This document shows positions 23,469-37,258 of a stretch of 64,000 nucleotides of DNA, piece by piece. Numbering within the stretch: position 1 is the stretch's first letter; every line of letters begins with the position of its first letter. Below the pieces are notes generated by a model. It saw nothing but the letters and a program-made list of their open reading frames with translations, was not told the origin of the DNA and searched no databases. Made by a program: the position numbers and the translations under genes. Source of the stretch: Hydractinia symbiolongicarpus (lineage: Eukaryota; Cnidaria; Hydrozoa; Anthoathecata; Hydractiniidae); the NCBI RefSeq assembly GCF_029227915.1, contig NC_079881.1, forward strand, positions 3,224,001 through 3,288,000, given 5' to 3'.

Positions 23469-26400
23469 TTGTAACTCAAAAGGATTTATACAGTTAGAAA
23501 GTCAATGAAATGTAGTTTTTGAAACTGTCTCTAAATCTTCAGCGCCCCCTAATGGCTCAGATTGGTCCCACAGTAAAAAATGACTTATTTCTCTAAATTT
23601 TTAAATGAAGCGCTACCACAGCGCCCAGTGTAATCGCTGAGGTCCGGCAATCATGTCAAATTAGAAGAATGTTATTTCCTGGAGGTCAATTACCTCACTT
23701 ATAACATTTATGAGCTCACAGTCCACAATCAATTCAACTAAGACCCACAGTCAATCTTTTCACTGGTGCAAGCAATACCACCTAGTAATGTCGGAAAAAT
23801 ATCACTAAATATATGTTGGTACGAATATGTGACGCAACCATTGTAACTCAAACGGATTGATACTGTTAGAAAGTCAATGAAATGTAGTTTTTGAAACTTT
23901 CTCTATTTTTTCAGCGCGCCATAACGCCTAGGATTGGTCCCACAGTAAAAAATTACTTACTTCACTAAATTTTTTAAAGAATGCGGTACCACAGCGCACA
24001 GTGTAATCGCTGAGTTCCAGCAATCATGTCATATTAAGAAGAATGTTTTTTCTTGGAGTCCAATCAGCTCACTGATCACATTCATAAGGTCACAGTCCAA
24101 AATCAATTCAATTAAGTCCCACAGTCAATCGTTTCACTGTTTAAAGTGATGCAACCTAGTAATATCAGAAAGTTATCGCTAAATACATGTTGGTACGAAT
24201 ATGTGACGCAACCGTTGTAACTCAAAAAGATTGATACTGTTAAAAGGTCAACGAGATGTAGTTTTTGAAACTGTCTCTATTTGTTCAGCGCGCCCTAGCC
24301 GCTACGATTGGTCCCACATTACAAAATGACTTATTTATATAAATTTTTAAATAAACCGCTAACACAGCGCCCAGTGTAATCGCTGAGTTCCAGCAATCAT
24401 GTCAAATTAAGAAGAATGTTTTCTCTTGGAGTCCAATCGGCTCACTTATCACATTCATCAGGTCACAGTCCAAAATCAATTCAACTAAGTCCCACAGTCA
24501 ATCGTTCCACTGTTAAAAGCGATGCAACCTAGTAATATCAGAAAATTATCGCTAAATACATGTTGGTACGAATATGTGACGCAACCATTGTAACTCAAAC
24601 GGATTGATACTGTTAGAAAGTCAATGAAATGTTGTTTTTGAAACTCTCTCTATTTCTTCAGCGCGCCCTAATGGCTACGATTGGTCCCACAGTACGAAAT
24701 GACTTATTTATATAAATTTTTAAATGAAGCGCTACCACAGCGCCTAGTTTTATCGTTGAGTTCCAGCAATCATGTCAAATTAGAGAAATGTTATTTCCTG
24801 GAGTTCAATTCTCTCAATTATTACATTCAGAAGTTCAAAGTCCAAAATCAGGTCAATTAAGTCCCACAGTCAATCGTTTCACTGTTAAAAGCGATGCAAC
24901 CTAGTAATATCATAAAAATATCGCTGAATACATGTTGGTACGAATATGTGACACAACCGTTGTAACTGAAGCGGATTGATACCGTTAGAAGATCAATGAA
25001 ATGCAGTTTTTGAAACTGTCGCAACTTCTTCACTGCGCGATAACGGCTAGCATTGGTCCCACAGGAAAGAATGACTTATTTATTTAAATTTTTAAATACA
25101 CCGCTAACACAGCGCCCAGTGTAATCACTGAGTTTCAGCAATCATGTCAAATTAAGAAGAATGTTTTTTCTTGGAGTCCAATTGGCTCACTTATCACATT
25201 AATAGGGTCAAAGTCCACAATCTGTTCAATTAAGTCGCACAGTCAATCGTTTCACTGTTAAAAGCGATGCAACCTAGTATTATCAGAAAATTATCGCTAA
25301 ATACATGTTGGTACGAATATGTGACCCTACCGTTGTAACTCAAACGAACTGACACCGTTAGAAAGACAATGAAATGTAGTTATCGAAATGGTCTCTATTT
25401 CTTCAGCGCGCGCTAACGGCTAAGATTGGTCCCGCAGTAAAAAATGACTTACTTATCTAATATTTTTAAATAAAGGACTACCACAGCGCCCCGCGTAATT
25501 GCTGAGTTTCAGCATTCATATCAAATTAAGAAAATATTTATTTCTTGAAGTCCAATTGTTTCATTTATCACACTTACAAAGTCAAAGTCCAAAATCAGTT
25601 CAATTAAGTCCCGCAGTAAATCGTTTCACTGTTGAAAGTGATGCAACCTAGTAATATCAGAAAGTTATCGCTAAATACATGCTGGTACGAATAGGTGACG
25701 CAACCGTTGTAACTCAAAAGGATTGATACTGTTAGAAAGTCAACGAAATGTAGTTTTTGAAACTTTCTCTATTTGTTCAGCGCGCCCTAATGGCTACGAT
25801 TGGTCCCACAGTACAAAATGACTTATTTATATAAATTTTTAAATAAACCGCTAACACAGCGCCCAGTGTAATCGCTGAGTTCCAGCAATTATGTCAAATT
25901 AAGAAGAATGGTATTTCTTGGAGTCCAATCGGCTAACTTATCACATTCATCAGGTCACAGTCCAAAATAAATTCAACTAAGTCCCACAGTCACTCGTTCC
26001 ACTGTTAAAAGCGATGCAACCTAGTAATATCAGAAAATTATCGCTAAATACAAGTTGGTACGAATATGTGACCCTACCGTTGTAACTCAAACGATTTGTC
26101 ACCGTTAGAAAGACAATGAAATGTAGTTCTTCAAACTGTCTCTATTTCTTCAGCGCGCGATAACGGCTAGGATTGGTCCCACAGTAAAAAATTACTTATT
26201 TCTCTACATTTTTAAAGAAGCGCTACCACAGCGCCCAGTGTAATCGCTGTGTTCCGCCAATCATGTCAAATTAGAAGAATGTTATTTCCTGGAGTTCAAT
26301 TGGCTCACTTATCACATTTATCAGGTCACAGTCCAAAATCAATTCAATCAAGTCCCACAGTCAATCGTTCCACTGTTAAAAGCGATGCAACCTAGTAATA

Positions 26401-27195
26401 TCGGAAAAATATTACTAAATACATGTTTGTACGAACATGTGACGCAAACATTGTAACTCAAAGCGATTGGTACTGTTAGAAAGTCATTGAAATGTTGTTT
26501 TTGAAACTGTCTGTAATTTTTCAGCGTGCGATAACGGCTACGATTGGTCCCACAGTACAAAATGACTTATTTATCTAAACTTTTAAATACACCGCTAACA
26601 CAGCGCCCAGTGTAATCGCTGAGTTCCAGCAATCATGTCAAATTAAGAAGAATGTTTTTTCTTGGAGTCCAATCGGCTCACTTATCACATTAATAAGGTC
26701 AAAGTCCAACATCAGTTTAATTAAGTCCCACAGTCAATCGTTTCACTGTTAAAAGCGATACAACCTAGTAATATCGGAAAAATATCACAATATACATTTT
26801 GGTACGAATTTGTGACGCAACCGTTGTAACTCAAAAGAATTGATCCTGTTAGAAAGTCAACGAAATGTAGTTTTTGAAAATTTCTCTATTTGTTCAGCGC
26901 GCCCTAATGGCTACGATTGGTCTAACAGTACAAAATGACTTATTTATGAAAATTTTTAAATAAATCGCTAACACAGCGCCAGTGTAATCGCTGAGTTCCA
27001 GCAATCATATCAAATTAAGAAGAAGGTTTTTTCTTGGAGTCCAATCGGCTCACTGATCACATTTATAAGGTCAAAGTCCAAAATCAGTTCAATTAAGTCC
27101 CACAGTCAATCGTTTCACTGTTAAAAGCGATGCAACCTAGTAATATCAGAAAATCATCGCTAAATACATGTTGGTACGAATATGTGACGCAACCG

Positions 27196-27567
27196 TTGTA
27201 ACTTAAAAGGATTGATACTGTTAAAAAGTCAACGAGATGTAGTTTTTGAAACTGTCTCTATTTGTTCAGCGCGCCCTAACCGCTACGATTGGTCCCACAT
27301 TACAAAATGACTTATTTATATAAATTTTTAAATGAAGCGCTACCACAGCGCCTAGTTTTATCGTTGAGTTCCAGCAATCATGTCAAATTAGAGGAACGTT
27401 ATTTCCTGGAGTTCAATTCTCTCAATTATCACATTCAGAAGTTCAAAGTCCAAAATCAGTTCAATTAAGTCCCACAGTCAATCGTTTCACTGTTAAAAGC
27501 GATGCAACCTAGTAATATCATAAAAATATCGCTGAATACATGTTGGTACGAATATGTGACACAACCG
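27196..27567 (+). repeat. Fusion monomer: in-register loss of one repeat in copy B
   Basis: The left part matches 16384 onward (cttaaaaggattgatactg, ccctaaccgctacg, cccacattacaaaatgac). The right part matches 16756 onward (aaatgaagcgctaccac, cgcctagttttatcg). The switch lies within the stretch 27305-27333, which is identical in both parents, so the exact breakpoint cannot be placed. Two monomers in copy A (744 bp) have become one (372 bp), as expected from unequal crossing-over between neighbours. Confidence 0.92.
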
Positions 27568-27940
27568 TTGTAACTGAAGCGGATTGATACCGTTAGAAGA
27601 TCAATGAAATGCAGTTTTTGAAACTGTCGCAACTTCTTCACTGCGCGATAACGGCTAGCATTGGTCCCACAGGAAAGAATGACTTATTTATTTAAATTTT
27701 TAAATACCCCGCTAACACAGCGCCCAGTGTAATCACTGAGTTTCAGCAATCATGTCAAATTAAGAAGAATGTTTTTTCTTGGAGTCCAATTGGCTCACTT
27801 ATCACATTAATAGGGTCAAAGTCCACAATCTGTTCAATTAAGTCGCACAGTCAATCGTTTCACTGTTAAAAGCGATGCAACCTAGTAATATCAAAAAATT
27901 ATCGCTAAATACATGTTGGTACGAATATGTGACCCTACCG

Positions 27941-29432
27941 TTGTAACTCAAACGAACTGACACCGTTAGAAAGACAATGAAATGTAGTTATCGAAATGGT
28001 CTCTATTTCTTATGCGCGCGCTAACGGCTAAGATTGGTCCCGCAGTAAAAAATGACTTACTTATCTAATATTTTTAAATAAAGGACTACCACAGCGCCCC
28101 GCGTAATTGCTGAGTTTCAGCATTCATATCAAATTAAGAAAAATGTTATTTCTTGAAGTCCAATTGTTTCATTTATCACACTTACAAAGTCAAAGTCCAA
28201 AATCAGTTCAATTAAGTCCCGCAGTAAATCATTTCACTGTTGAAAGCGATGCAACCTAGTAATATCAGAAAGTTATCGCTAAATACATGCTGGTACGAAT
28301 AGGTGACGCAACCGTTGTAACTCAAAAGGATTGATACTGTTAGAAAGTCAACGAAATGTAGTTTTTGAAACTTTCTCTATTTGTTCAGCGCGCCCTAATG
28401 GCTACGATTGGTCCCACAGTACAAAATGACTTATTTATATAAATTTTTAAATAAATCGCTAACACAGCGCCAGTGTAATCGCTGAGTTCCAGCAATCATA
28501 TCAAATTAATAAGAAGGTTTTTTCTTGGAGTCCAATCGGCTCACTGATCACATTTATAAGGTCAAAGTCCAAAATCAGTTCAATTAAGTCCCACAGTAAA
28601 TCGTTTCACTGTTGAAAGCGATGCAACCTAGTAATATCAGAAAGTTATCGCTCAATACATGCTGGTGCGAATAGGTGACGCAACCGTTGTAACTCAAAAG
28701 GATTGATACTGTTAGAAAATTAACGAAATGTAGTTTTTGAAACTGTCTCTATTGGTTCAGCGCGCCCTAATGGCTGCGATTGGTCCCACATTACAAAATG
28801 ACTTATTTATATAAATTTTTAAATAAACCGCTAACACAGCGCCCAGTGTAATCGCTGAGTTCCAGCAATTATGTCAAATTAAGAAGAATGGTATTTCTTG
28901 GAGTCCAATCGGCTCACTTATCACATTCATCAGGTCACAGTCCAAAATCAATTCAACTAAGTCCCACAGTCACTCGTTCCACTGTTAAAAGCGATGCAAC
29001 CTAGTAATATCAGAAAATTTTCGCTCAATACATTTTGGTACGAATTTGTGACGCAACCGTTGTAACTCAAAAGAATTGATACTGTTAGAAAGTCAACGAA
29101 ATGTAGTTTTTGAAAATTTCTCTATTTGTTCAGCGCGCCCTAATGGCTACGATTGGTCCCACAGGAAAGAATGACTTATTTATTTAAATTTTTAAATACC
29201 CCGCTAACACAGCGCCCAGTGTAATCACTGAGTTTCAGCAATCATGTCAAATTAAGAAGAATGTTTTTTCTTGGAGTCCAATTGGCTCACTTATCACATT
29301 AATAGGGTCAAAGTCCACAATCTGTTCAATTAAGTCGCACAGTCAATCGTTTCACTGTTAAAAGCGATGCAACCTAGTAATATCAGAAAATTATCGCTAA
29401 ATACATGTTGGTACGAATATGTGACCCTACCG
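27941..29432 (+). repeat. Four-monomer ttatcgaaatgg unit (1492 bp)
   Basis: This is collinear with 17501-18992 (offset 10440) and with 35767-37258 (offset 7826). The monomer at 28687 has two private changes: gttagaaaattaacg, and atggctgcgattgg instead of atggctacgattgg. Both recur in the monomers at 35394, 36513 and 37633, showing that this copy seeded the linker further right. Confidence 0.88.
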
Positions 29433-32400
29433 TTGTAACTCAAACGAACTGACACCGTTAGAAAGACAATGAAATGTAGTTATCGAAATGGTCTCTATTT
29501 CTTATGCGCGCACTAACGGCTAAGATTGGTCCCGCAGTAAAAAATGACTTACTTATCTAATATTTTTAAATAAAGGACTACCACAGCGCCCCGCGTAATT
29601 GCTGAGTTTCAGCATTCATATCAAATTAAGAAAAATGTTATTTCTTGAAGTCCAATTGTTTCATTTATCACACTTACAAAGTCAAAGTCCAAAATCAGTT
29701 CAATTAAGTCCCGCAGTAAATCATTTCACTGTTGAAAGCGATGCAACCTAGTAATATCAGAAAGTTATCGCTAAATACATGCTGGTACGAATAGGTGACG
29801 CAACCGTTGTAACTCAAAAGGATTGATACTGTTAGAAAGTCAACGAAATATAGTTTTTGAAACTTTCTCTATTTGTTCAGCGCGCCCTAATGGCTACGAT
29901 TGGTCCCACAGTACAAAATGACTTATTTATATAAATTTTTAAATAAATTGCTAACACAGCGCCAGTGTAATCGCTGAGTTCCAGCAATCATATCAAATTA
30001 ATAAGAAGGTTTTTTCTTGGAGTCCAATCGGCTCACTGATCACATTTATAAGGTCAAAGTCCAAAATCAGTTCAATTAAGTCCCACAGTAAATCGTTTCA
30101 CTGTTGAAAGCGATGCAACCTAGTAATATCAGAAAGTTATCGCTCAATACATGCTGGTGCGAATAGGTGACGCAACCGTTGTAACTCAAAAGGATTGATA
30201 CTGTTAGAAAGTTAACGAAATGTAGTTTTTGAAACTGTCTCTATTGGTTCAGCGCGCCCTAATGGCTACGATTGGTCCCACATTACAAAATGACTTATTT
30301 ATATAAATTTTTAAATAAACCGCTAACACAGCGCCCAGTGTAATCGCTGAGTTCCAGCAATTATGTCAAATTAAGAAGAATGGTATTTCTTGGAGTCCAA
30401 TCGGCTCACTTATCACATTCATCAGGTCACAGTCCAAAATCAATTCAACTAAGTCCCACAGTCACTCGTTCCACTGTTAAAAGCGATGCAACCTAGTAAT
30501 ATCAGAAAATTATCGCTCAATACATTTTGGTACGAATTTGTGACGCAACCGTTGTAACTCAAAAGAATTGATACTGTTAGAAAGTCAACGAAATGTAGTT
30601 TTTGAAAATTTCTCTATTTGTTCAGCGCGCCCTAATGGCTACGATTGGTCCCACAGTACAAAATGACTTATTTATATAAATTTTTAAATAAATCGCTAAC
30701 ACAGCGCCAGTGTAATCGCTGAGATCCAGCAATCATATCAAATTAAGAAGAAGGTTTTTTCTTGGAGTCCAATCGGCTCACTGATCACATTTATAAGGTC
30801 AAAGTCCAAAATCAGTTCAATTAAGTCCCACAGTCAGTCGTTTCACTGTTAAAAGCGATGCAACCTAGTAATATCAGAAAATCATCGCTAAATACATGTT
30901 GGTACGAATATGTGACGCAACCGTTGTAACTTAAAAGGATTGATACTGTTAAAAAGTCAACGAGATGTAGTTTTTGAAACTGTCTCTATTTGTTCAGCGC
31001 GCCCTAACCGCTACGATTGGTCCCACATTACAAAATGACTTATTTATATAAATTTTTAAATAAACCGCTAACACAGCGCCAGTGTAATCGCTGAGTTCCA
31101 GCAATCATGTCAAATTAAAAAGAATGTTTTTTCTTGGAGTCCAATCGGCTCACTTATCACATTCATCAGGTCACACTCCAAAATCAATTCAACTAAGTCC
31201 CACAGTCACTCGTTCCACTGTTAAAAACGATGCAACCTAGTAATATCGCAAAAATATTACTAAATACATGTTTGTACGAACATGTGACGCAAACATTGTA
31301 ACTCAAAGCGATTGATACTGTTAGAAAGTCATTGAAATGTTGTTTTTGAAATTGTCTGAAATTTTTCAGCGCGCGATAACGGCTATGATTGGTCCCACAG
31401 TACAAAATGACTTATTTATCTAAACTTTTAAATACACCGCTAACACAGCGCCCAGTGTAATCGCTGAGTTCCAGCAATCATGTCAAATTAAGAAGAATGT
31501 TTTTTCTTGGAGTCCAATCGGCTTACTTATCACATTAATAATGACAAAGTCCAACATCAGTTTAATTAAGTCCCACAGTCAATCGTTTCACTGTTAAAAG
31601 CGATACAACCTAGTAATATCGGAAAAATATCACTATATACATTTTGGTACGAATATGTGACGCAACCATTGTAACTCAAACGGATTGATACTGTTAGAAA
31701 GTCAATGAAATGTTGTTTTTGAAACTCTCTTTATTTCTTCAGCGCGCCCTAATAGCTACGATTGGTCCCACAGTACGAAATGACTTATTTATATAAATTT
31801 TTAAATGAAGCGCTACCACAGCGCCTAGTTTTATCGTTGAGTTCCAGCAATCATGTCAAATTAGAGGAATGTTATTTCCTGGAGTTCAATTCTCTCAATT
31901 ATCACATTCAGAAGTTCAAAGTCCAAAATCAGTTCAATTAAGTCCCACAGTCAATCGTTTCACTGTTAAAAGCGATGCAACCTAGTAATATCATAAAAAT
32001 ATCGCTGAATACATGTTGGTACGAATATGTGACACAACCGTTGTAACTGAAGCGGATTGATACCGTTAGAAGATCAATGAAATGCAGTTTTTGAAACTGT
32101 CGCAACTTCTTCACTGCGCGATAACGGCTAGCATTGGTCCCACAGGAAAGAATGACTTATTTATTTAAATTTTTAAATACCCCGCTAACACAGCGCCCAG
32201 TGTAATCACTGAGTTTCAGCAATCATGTCAAATTAAGAAAAATGTTTTTTCTTGGAGTCCAATTGGCTCACTTATCACATTAATAGGGTCAAAGTCCACA
32301 ATCTGTTCAATTAAGTCGCACAGTCAATCGTTTCACTGTTAAAAGCGATGCAACCTAGTAATATCAGAAAATTATCGCTAAATACATGTTGGTACGAATA

Positions 32401-34648
32401 TGTGACCCTACCGTTGTAACTCAAACGAACTGACACCGTTAGAAAGACAATGAAATGTAGTTATCGAAATGGTCTCTATTTCTTATGCGCGCGCTAACGG
32501 CTAAGATTGGTCCCGCAGTAAAATATGACTTACTTATCTAATATTTTTAAATAAAGGACTACCACAGCGCCCCGCGTAATTGCTGAGTTTCAGCATTCAT
32601 ATCAAATTAAGAAAAATGTTATTTCTTGAAGTCCAATTGTTTCATTTATCACACTTACAAAGTCAAAGTCCAAAATCAGTTCAATTAAGTCCCGCAGTAA
32701 ATCATTTCACTGTTGAAAGCGATGCAACCTAGTAATATCAGAAAGTTATCGCTAAATACATGCTGGTACGAATAGGTGACGCAACCGTTGTAACTCAAAA
32801 GGATTGATACTGTTAGAAAGTCAACGAAATGTAGTTTTTGAAACTTTCTCTATTTGTTCAGCGCGCCCTAATGGCTACGATTGGTCCCACAGTACAAAAT
32901 GACTTATTTATATAAATTTTTAAATAAATTGCTAACACAGCGCCAGTGTAATCGCTGAGTTCCAGCAGTCATATCAAATTAATAAAAAGGTTTTTTCTTG
33001 GAGTCCAATCGGCTCACTGATCACATTTATAAGGTCAAAGTCCAAAATCAGTTCAATTAAGTCCCACAGTAAATCGTTTCACTGTTGAAAGCGATGCAAC
33101 CTAGTAATATCAGAAAGTTATCGCTCAATACATGCTGGTGCGAATAGGTGACGCAACCGTTGTAGCTCAAAAGGATTGATACTGTTAGAAAGTTAACGAA
33201 ATGTAGTTTTTGAAACTGTCTCTATTGGTTCAGCGCGCCCTAATGGCTACGATTGGTCCCACATTACAAAATGACTTATTTATATAAATTTTTAAATAAA
33301 CCGCTAACACAGCGCCCAGTGTAATCGCTGAGTTCCAGCAATTATGTCAAATTAAGAAGAATGGTATTTCTTGGAGTCCAATCGGCTCACTTATCACATT
33401 CATCAGGTCACAGTCCAAAATCAATTCAACTAAGTCCCACAGTCACTCGTTCCACTGTTAAAAGCGATGCAACCTAGTAATATCAAAAAATTATCGCTCA
33501 ATACATGCTGGTACGAATAGGTGACGCAACCGTTGTAACTCAAAAGGATTGATACTGTTAGAAAGTTAACGAAATGTAGTTTTTGAAACTGTCTCTATTG
33601 GTTCAGCGCGCCCTAATGGCTACGATTGGTCCCACATTACAAAATGACTTATTTATATAAATTTTAAAATAAACCGCTAACACAGCACCCCGCGTAATTG
33701 CTGAGTTTCAGCATTCATATCAAATTAAGAAAAATTTTATTTCCTGAAGTCCAATTGTTTCATTTATTACACTTACAAAGTCAAAGTCCAAAATCAGTTC
33801 AATTAAGTCCCGCAGTAAATCGTTTCACTGTTGAAAGCGATGCTCCCTAGTAATATCAGAAAGTTATCGCTAAATACATGCTGGTACGAATAGGTGACGC
33901 AACCGTTGTAACTCAAAAGGATTGATACTGTTAGAAAGTCAACGAAATGTAGTTTTTGAAACTTTCTCTATTTGTTCAGCGCGCCCTAATGGCTACGATT
34001 GGTCCCACAGTACAAAATGACTTATTTATATAAATTTTTAAATAAATCGCTAACACAGCGCCAGTGTAATCGCTGAGTTCCAGCAATCATATCAAATTAA
34101 TAAGAAGGTTTTTTCTTGGAGTCCAATCGGCTCACTGATCACATTTATAAGGTCAAAGTCCAAAATCAGTTCAATTAAGTCCCACAGTAAATCGTTTCAC
34201 TGTTAAAAGCGATGCAACCTAGTAATATCAGAAAATTATCGCTAAATACATGTTGGTACGAATATGTGACCCTACCGTTGTAACTCAAACGATTTGTCAC
34301 CGTTAGAAAGACAATGAAATGTAGTTCTTCAAACTGTCTCTATTTCTTCAGCGCGCGATAACGGCTAGGATTAGTCCCACAGTAAAAAATGACTTATTTC
34401 TCTACATTTTTAAAGAAGCGCTACCACAGCGCCCAGTGTAATCGCTGTGTTCCGGCAATCATGTCAAATTAGAAGAATGTTATTTCCTGGAGTTCAATTG
34501 GCTCACTTATCACATTTATCAGGTCACAGTCCAAAATCAATTCAATCAAGTCCCACAGTCAATCGTTCCACTGTTAAAAGCGATGCAACCTAGTAATATC
34601 GGAAAAATATTACTAAATACATGTTTGTACGAACATGTGACGCAAACA
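28687..34648 (+). repeat. 16-monomer core, copy C1 (5962 bp)
   Basis: The anchor series 28687 to 34649 is matched interval by interval by 37633-43595 and 45083-51045. All three have the same total length of 5962 bp, and only scattered single-base differences were seen. Private sites in C1 include acagcaccccgcg near 33687, where C2 and C3 have acagcgccccgcg. It overlaps the right third of macro-copy B. Confidence 0.92.
29433..32413 (+). repeat. Eight-monomer segment present in copy B but not copy A
   Basis: Copy A passes directly from the counterpart of 29432 (18992) to the counterpart of 32414 (18993). Both 29433 and 32414 begin ttatcgaaatgg monomers, so the eight monomers (2981 bp) are flanked by near-identical monomers, the geometry expected for unequal exchange. 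The segment exactly offsets the eight monomers missing elsewhere in copy B. Insertion in B or deletion in A are both possible. Confidence 0.78.
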
Positions 34649-35021
34649 TTGTAACTCAAAGCGATTGATACTGTTAGAAAGTCATTGAAATGTTGTTTTT
34701 GAAACTGTCTGTAATTTTTCAGCGTGCGATAACGGCTACGATTGGTCCCACAGTACAAAATGACTTATTTATCTAAACTTTTAAATACACCGCTAACACA
34801 GCGCCCAGTGTAATCGCTGAGTTTCAGCATTCATATCAAATTAAGAAGAATGTTTTTTCTTGGAGTCCAATCGGCTCACTTATCACATTAATAAGGTCAA
34901 AGTCCAACATCAGTTTAATTAAGTCCCGCAGTAAATCATTTCACTGTTGAAAGCGATGCAACCTAGTAATATCAGAAAGTTATCGCTAAATACATGCTGG
35001 TACGAATAGGTGACGCAACCG
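34649..35021 (+). repeat. Patchwork chimeric monomer ending core C1
   Basis: The left part matches 43595 and 51045 onward. A short patch at 34821-34837 (gtttcagcattcatatc) has the sequence of the ttatcgaaatgg class. The monomer then returns to the 43595 type (aagaagaatgttttttc, acattaataaggtcaaag) until about 34925. Finally it becomes the ttatcgaaatgg class again (cccgcagtaaatcatttc, atgctggtacgaatagg). Alternating parentage within one monomer indicates gene conversion as well as crossing-over. Confidence 0.85.
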
Positions 35022-37258
35022 TTGTAACTCAAAAGGATTGATACTGTTAGAAAGTCAACGAAATGTAGTTTTTGAAACTTTCTCTATTTGTTCAGCGCGC
35101 CCTAATGGCTACGATTGGTCCCACAGTACAAAATGACTTATTTATATAAATTTTTAAATAAATCGCTAACACAGCGCCAGTGTAATCGCTGAGTTCCAGC
35201 AATCATATCAAATTAATAAGAAGGTTTTTTCTTGGAGTCCAATCGGCTCACTGATCACATTTATAAGGTCAAAGTCCAAAATCAGTTCAATTAAGTCCCA
35301 CAGTAAATCGTTTCACTGTTGAAAGCGATGCAACCTAGTAATATCAGAAAGTTATCGCTCAATACATGCTGGTGCGAATAGGTGACGCAACCGTTGTAAC
35401 TCAAAAGGATTGATACTGTTAGAAAATTAACGAAATGTAGTTTTTGAAACTGTCTCTATTGGTTCAGCGCGCCCTAATGGCTGCGATTGGTCCCACATTA
35501 CAAAATGACTTATTTATATAAATTTTTAAATAAACCGCTAACACAGCGCCCAGTGTAATCGCTGAGTTCCAGCAATCATGTCAAATTAAGAAGAATGTTT
35601 TTTCTTGGAGTCCAATTGGCTCACTTATCACATTAATAGGGTCAAAGTCCACAATCTGTTCAATTAAGTCGCACAGTCAATCGTTTCACTGTTAAAAGCG
35701 ATGCAACCTAGTAATATCAAAAAATTATCGCTAAATACATGTTGGTACGAATATGTGACCCTACCGTTGTAACTCAAACGAACTGACACCGTTAGAAAGA
35801 CAATGAAATGTAGTTATCGAAATGGTCTCTATTTCTTATGCGCGCGCTAACGGCTAAGATTGGTCCCGCAGTAAAAAATGACTTACTTATCTAATATTTT
35901 TAAATAAAGGACTACCACAGCGCCCCGCGTAATTGCTGAGTTTCAGCATTCATATCAAATTAAGAAAAATGTTATTTCTTGAAGTCCAATTGTTTCATTT
36001 ATCACACTTACAAAGTCAAAGTCCAAAATCAGTTCAATTAAGTCCCGCAGTAAATCATTTCACTGTTGAAAGCGATGCAACCTAGTAATATCAGAAAGTT
36101 ATCGCTAAATACATGCTGGTACGAATAGGTGACGCAACCGTTGTAACTCAAAAGGATTGATACTGTTAGAAAGTCAACGAAATGTAGTTTTTGAAACTTT
36201 CTCTATTTGTTCAGCGCGCCCTAATGGCTACGATTGGTCCCACAGTACAAAATGACTTATTTATATAAATTTTTAAATAAATCGCTAACACAGCGCCAGT
36301 GTAATCGCTGAGTTCCAGCAATCATATCAAATTAATAAGAAGGTTTTTTCTTGGAGTCCAATCGGCTCACTGATCACATTTATAAGGTCAAAGTCCAAAA
36401 TCAGTTCAATTAAGTCCCACAGTAAATCGTTTCACTGTTGAAAGCGATGCAACCTAGTAATATCAGAAAGTTATCGCTCAATACATGCTGGTGCGAATAG
36501 GTGACGCAACCGTTGTAACTCAAAAGGATTGATACTGTTAGAAAATTAACGAAATGTAGTTTTTGAAACTGTCTCTATTGGTTCAGCGCGCCCTAATGGC
36601 TGCGATTGGTCCCACATTACAAAATGACTTATTTATATAAATTTTTAAATAAACCGCTAACACAGCGCCCAGTGTAATCGCTGAGTTCCAGCAATTATGT
36701 CAAATTAAGAAGAATGGTATTTCTTGGAGTCCAATCGGCTCACTTATCACATTCATCAGGTCACAGTCCAAAATCAATTCAACTAAGTCCCACAGTCACT
36801 CGTTCCACTGTTAAAAGCGATGCAACCTAGTAATATCAGAAAATTTTCGCTCAATACATTTTGGTACGAATTTGTGACGCAACCGTTGTAACTCAAAAGA
36901 ATTGATACTGTTAGAAAGTCAACGAAATGTAGTTTTTGAAAATTTCTCTATTTGTTCAGCGCGCCCTAATGGCTACGATTGGTCCCACAGGAAAGAATGA
37001 CTTATTTATTTAAATTTTTAAATACCCCGCTAACACAGCGCCCAGTGTAATCACTGAGTTTCAGCAATCATGTCAAATTAAGAAGAATGTTTTTTCTTGG
37101 AGTCCAATTGGCTCACTTATCACATTAATAGGGTCAAAGTCCACAATCTGTTCAATTAAGTCGCACAGTCAATCGTTTCACTGTTAAAAGCGATGCAACC
37201 TAGTAATATCAGAAAATTATCGCTAAATACATGTTGGTACGAATATGTGACCCTACCG
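35022..37258 (+). repeat. Linker between cores C1 and C2: two monomers plus a tetramer
   Basis: Anchors are 35022, 35394, 35767, 36141, 36513, 36886 and 37259. 35767-37258 is a full 1492-bp tetramer like 27941-29432. 35022-35766 holds two monomers of the same series, the second being a hybrid of the gttagaaaattaacg type on the left with the gggtcaaagtccacaatc type on the right. C2 to C3 lacks this linker, which is why C1-C2 spacing is 24 monomers and C2-C3 only 20. Confidence 0.85.

Larger units (their letters stand above)
20190..33601 (+). repeat. Macro-repeat copy B (about 13.4 kb, 36 monomers)
   Basis: Anchors are 20484, 20858, 21232, 21604, 21978, 22350, 22724, 23097, 23469, 23841, 24215, 24588, 24960, 25333, 25707, 26080, 26451, 26824, 27196, 27568, 27941, 28315, 28687, 29060, 29433, 29807, 30179, 30552, 30924, 31296, 31669, 32041, 32414, 32788, 33160 and 33533. 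Relative to copy A it lacks three segments: 7435-9672 (six monomers), one of the two identical 373-bp monomers, and one monomer fused away at 27196-27567. It gains eight monomers (29433-32413). The last segment, 32414-33601, shares private markers with 18993-20180: cagtaaaatatgac, aataaaaagg and tatcaaaaaattatcgc. Confidence 0.85.
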
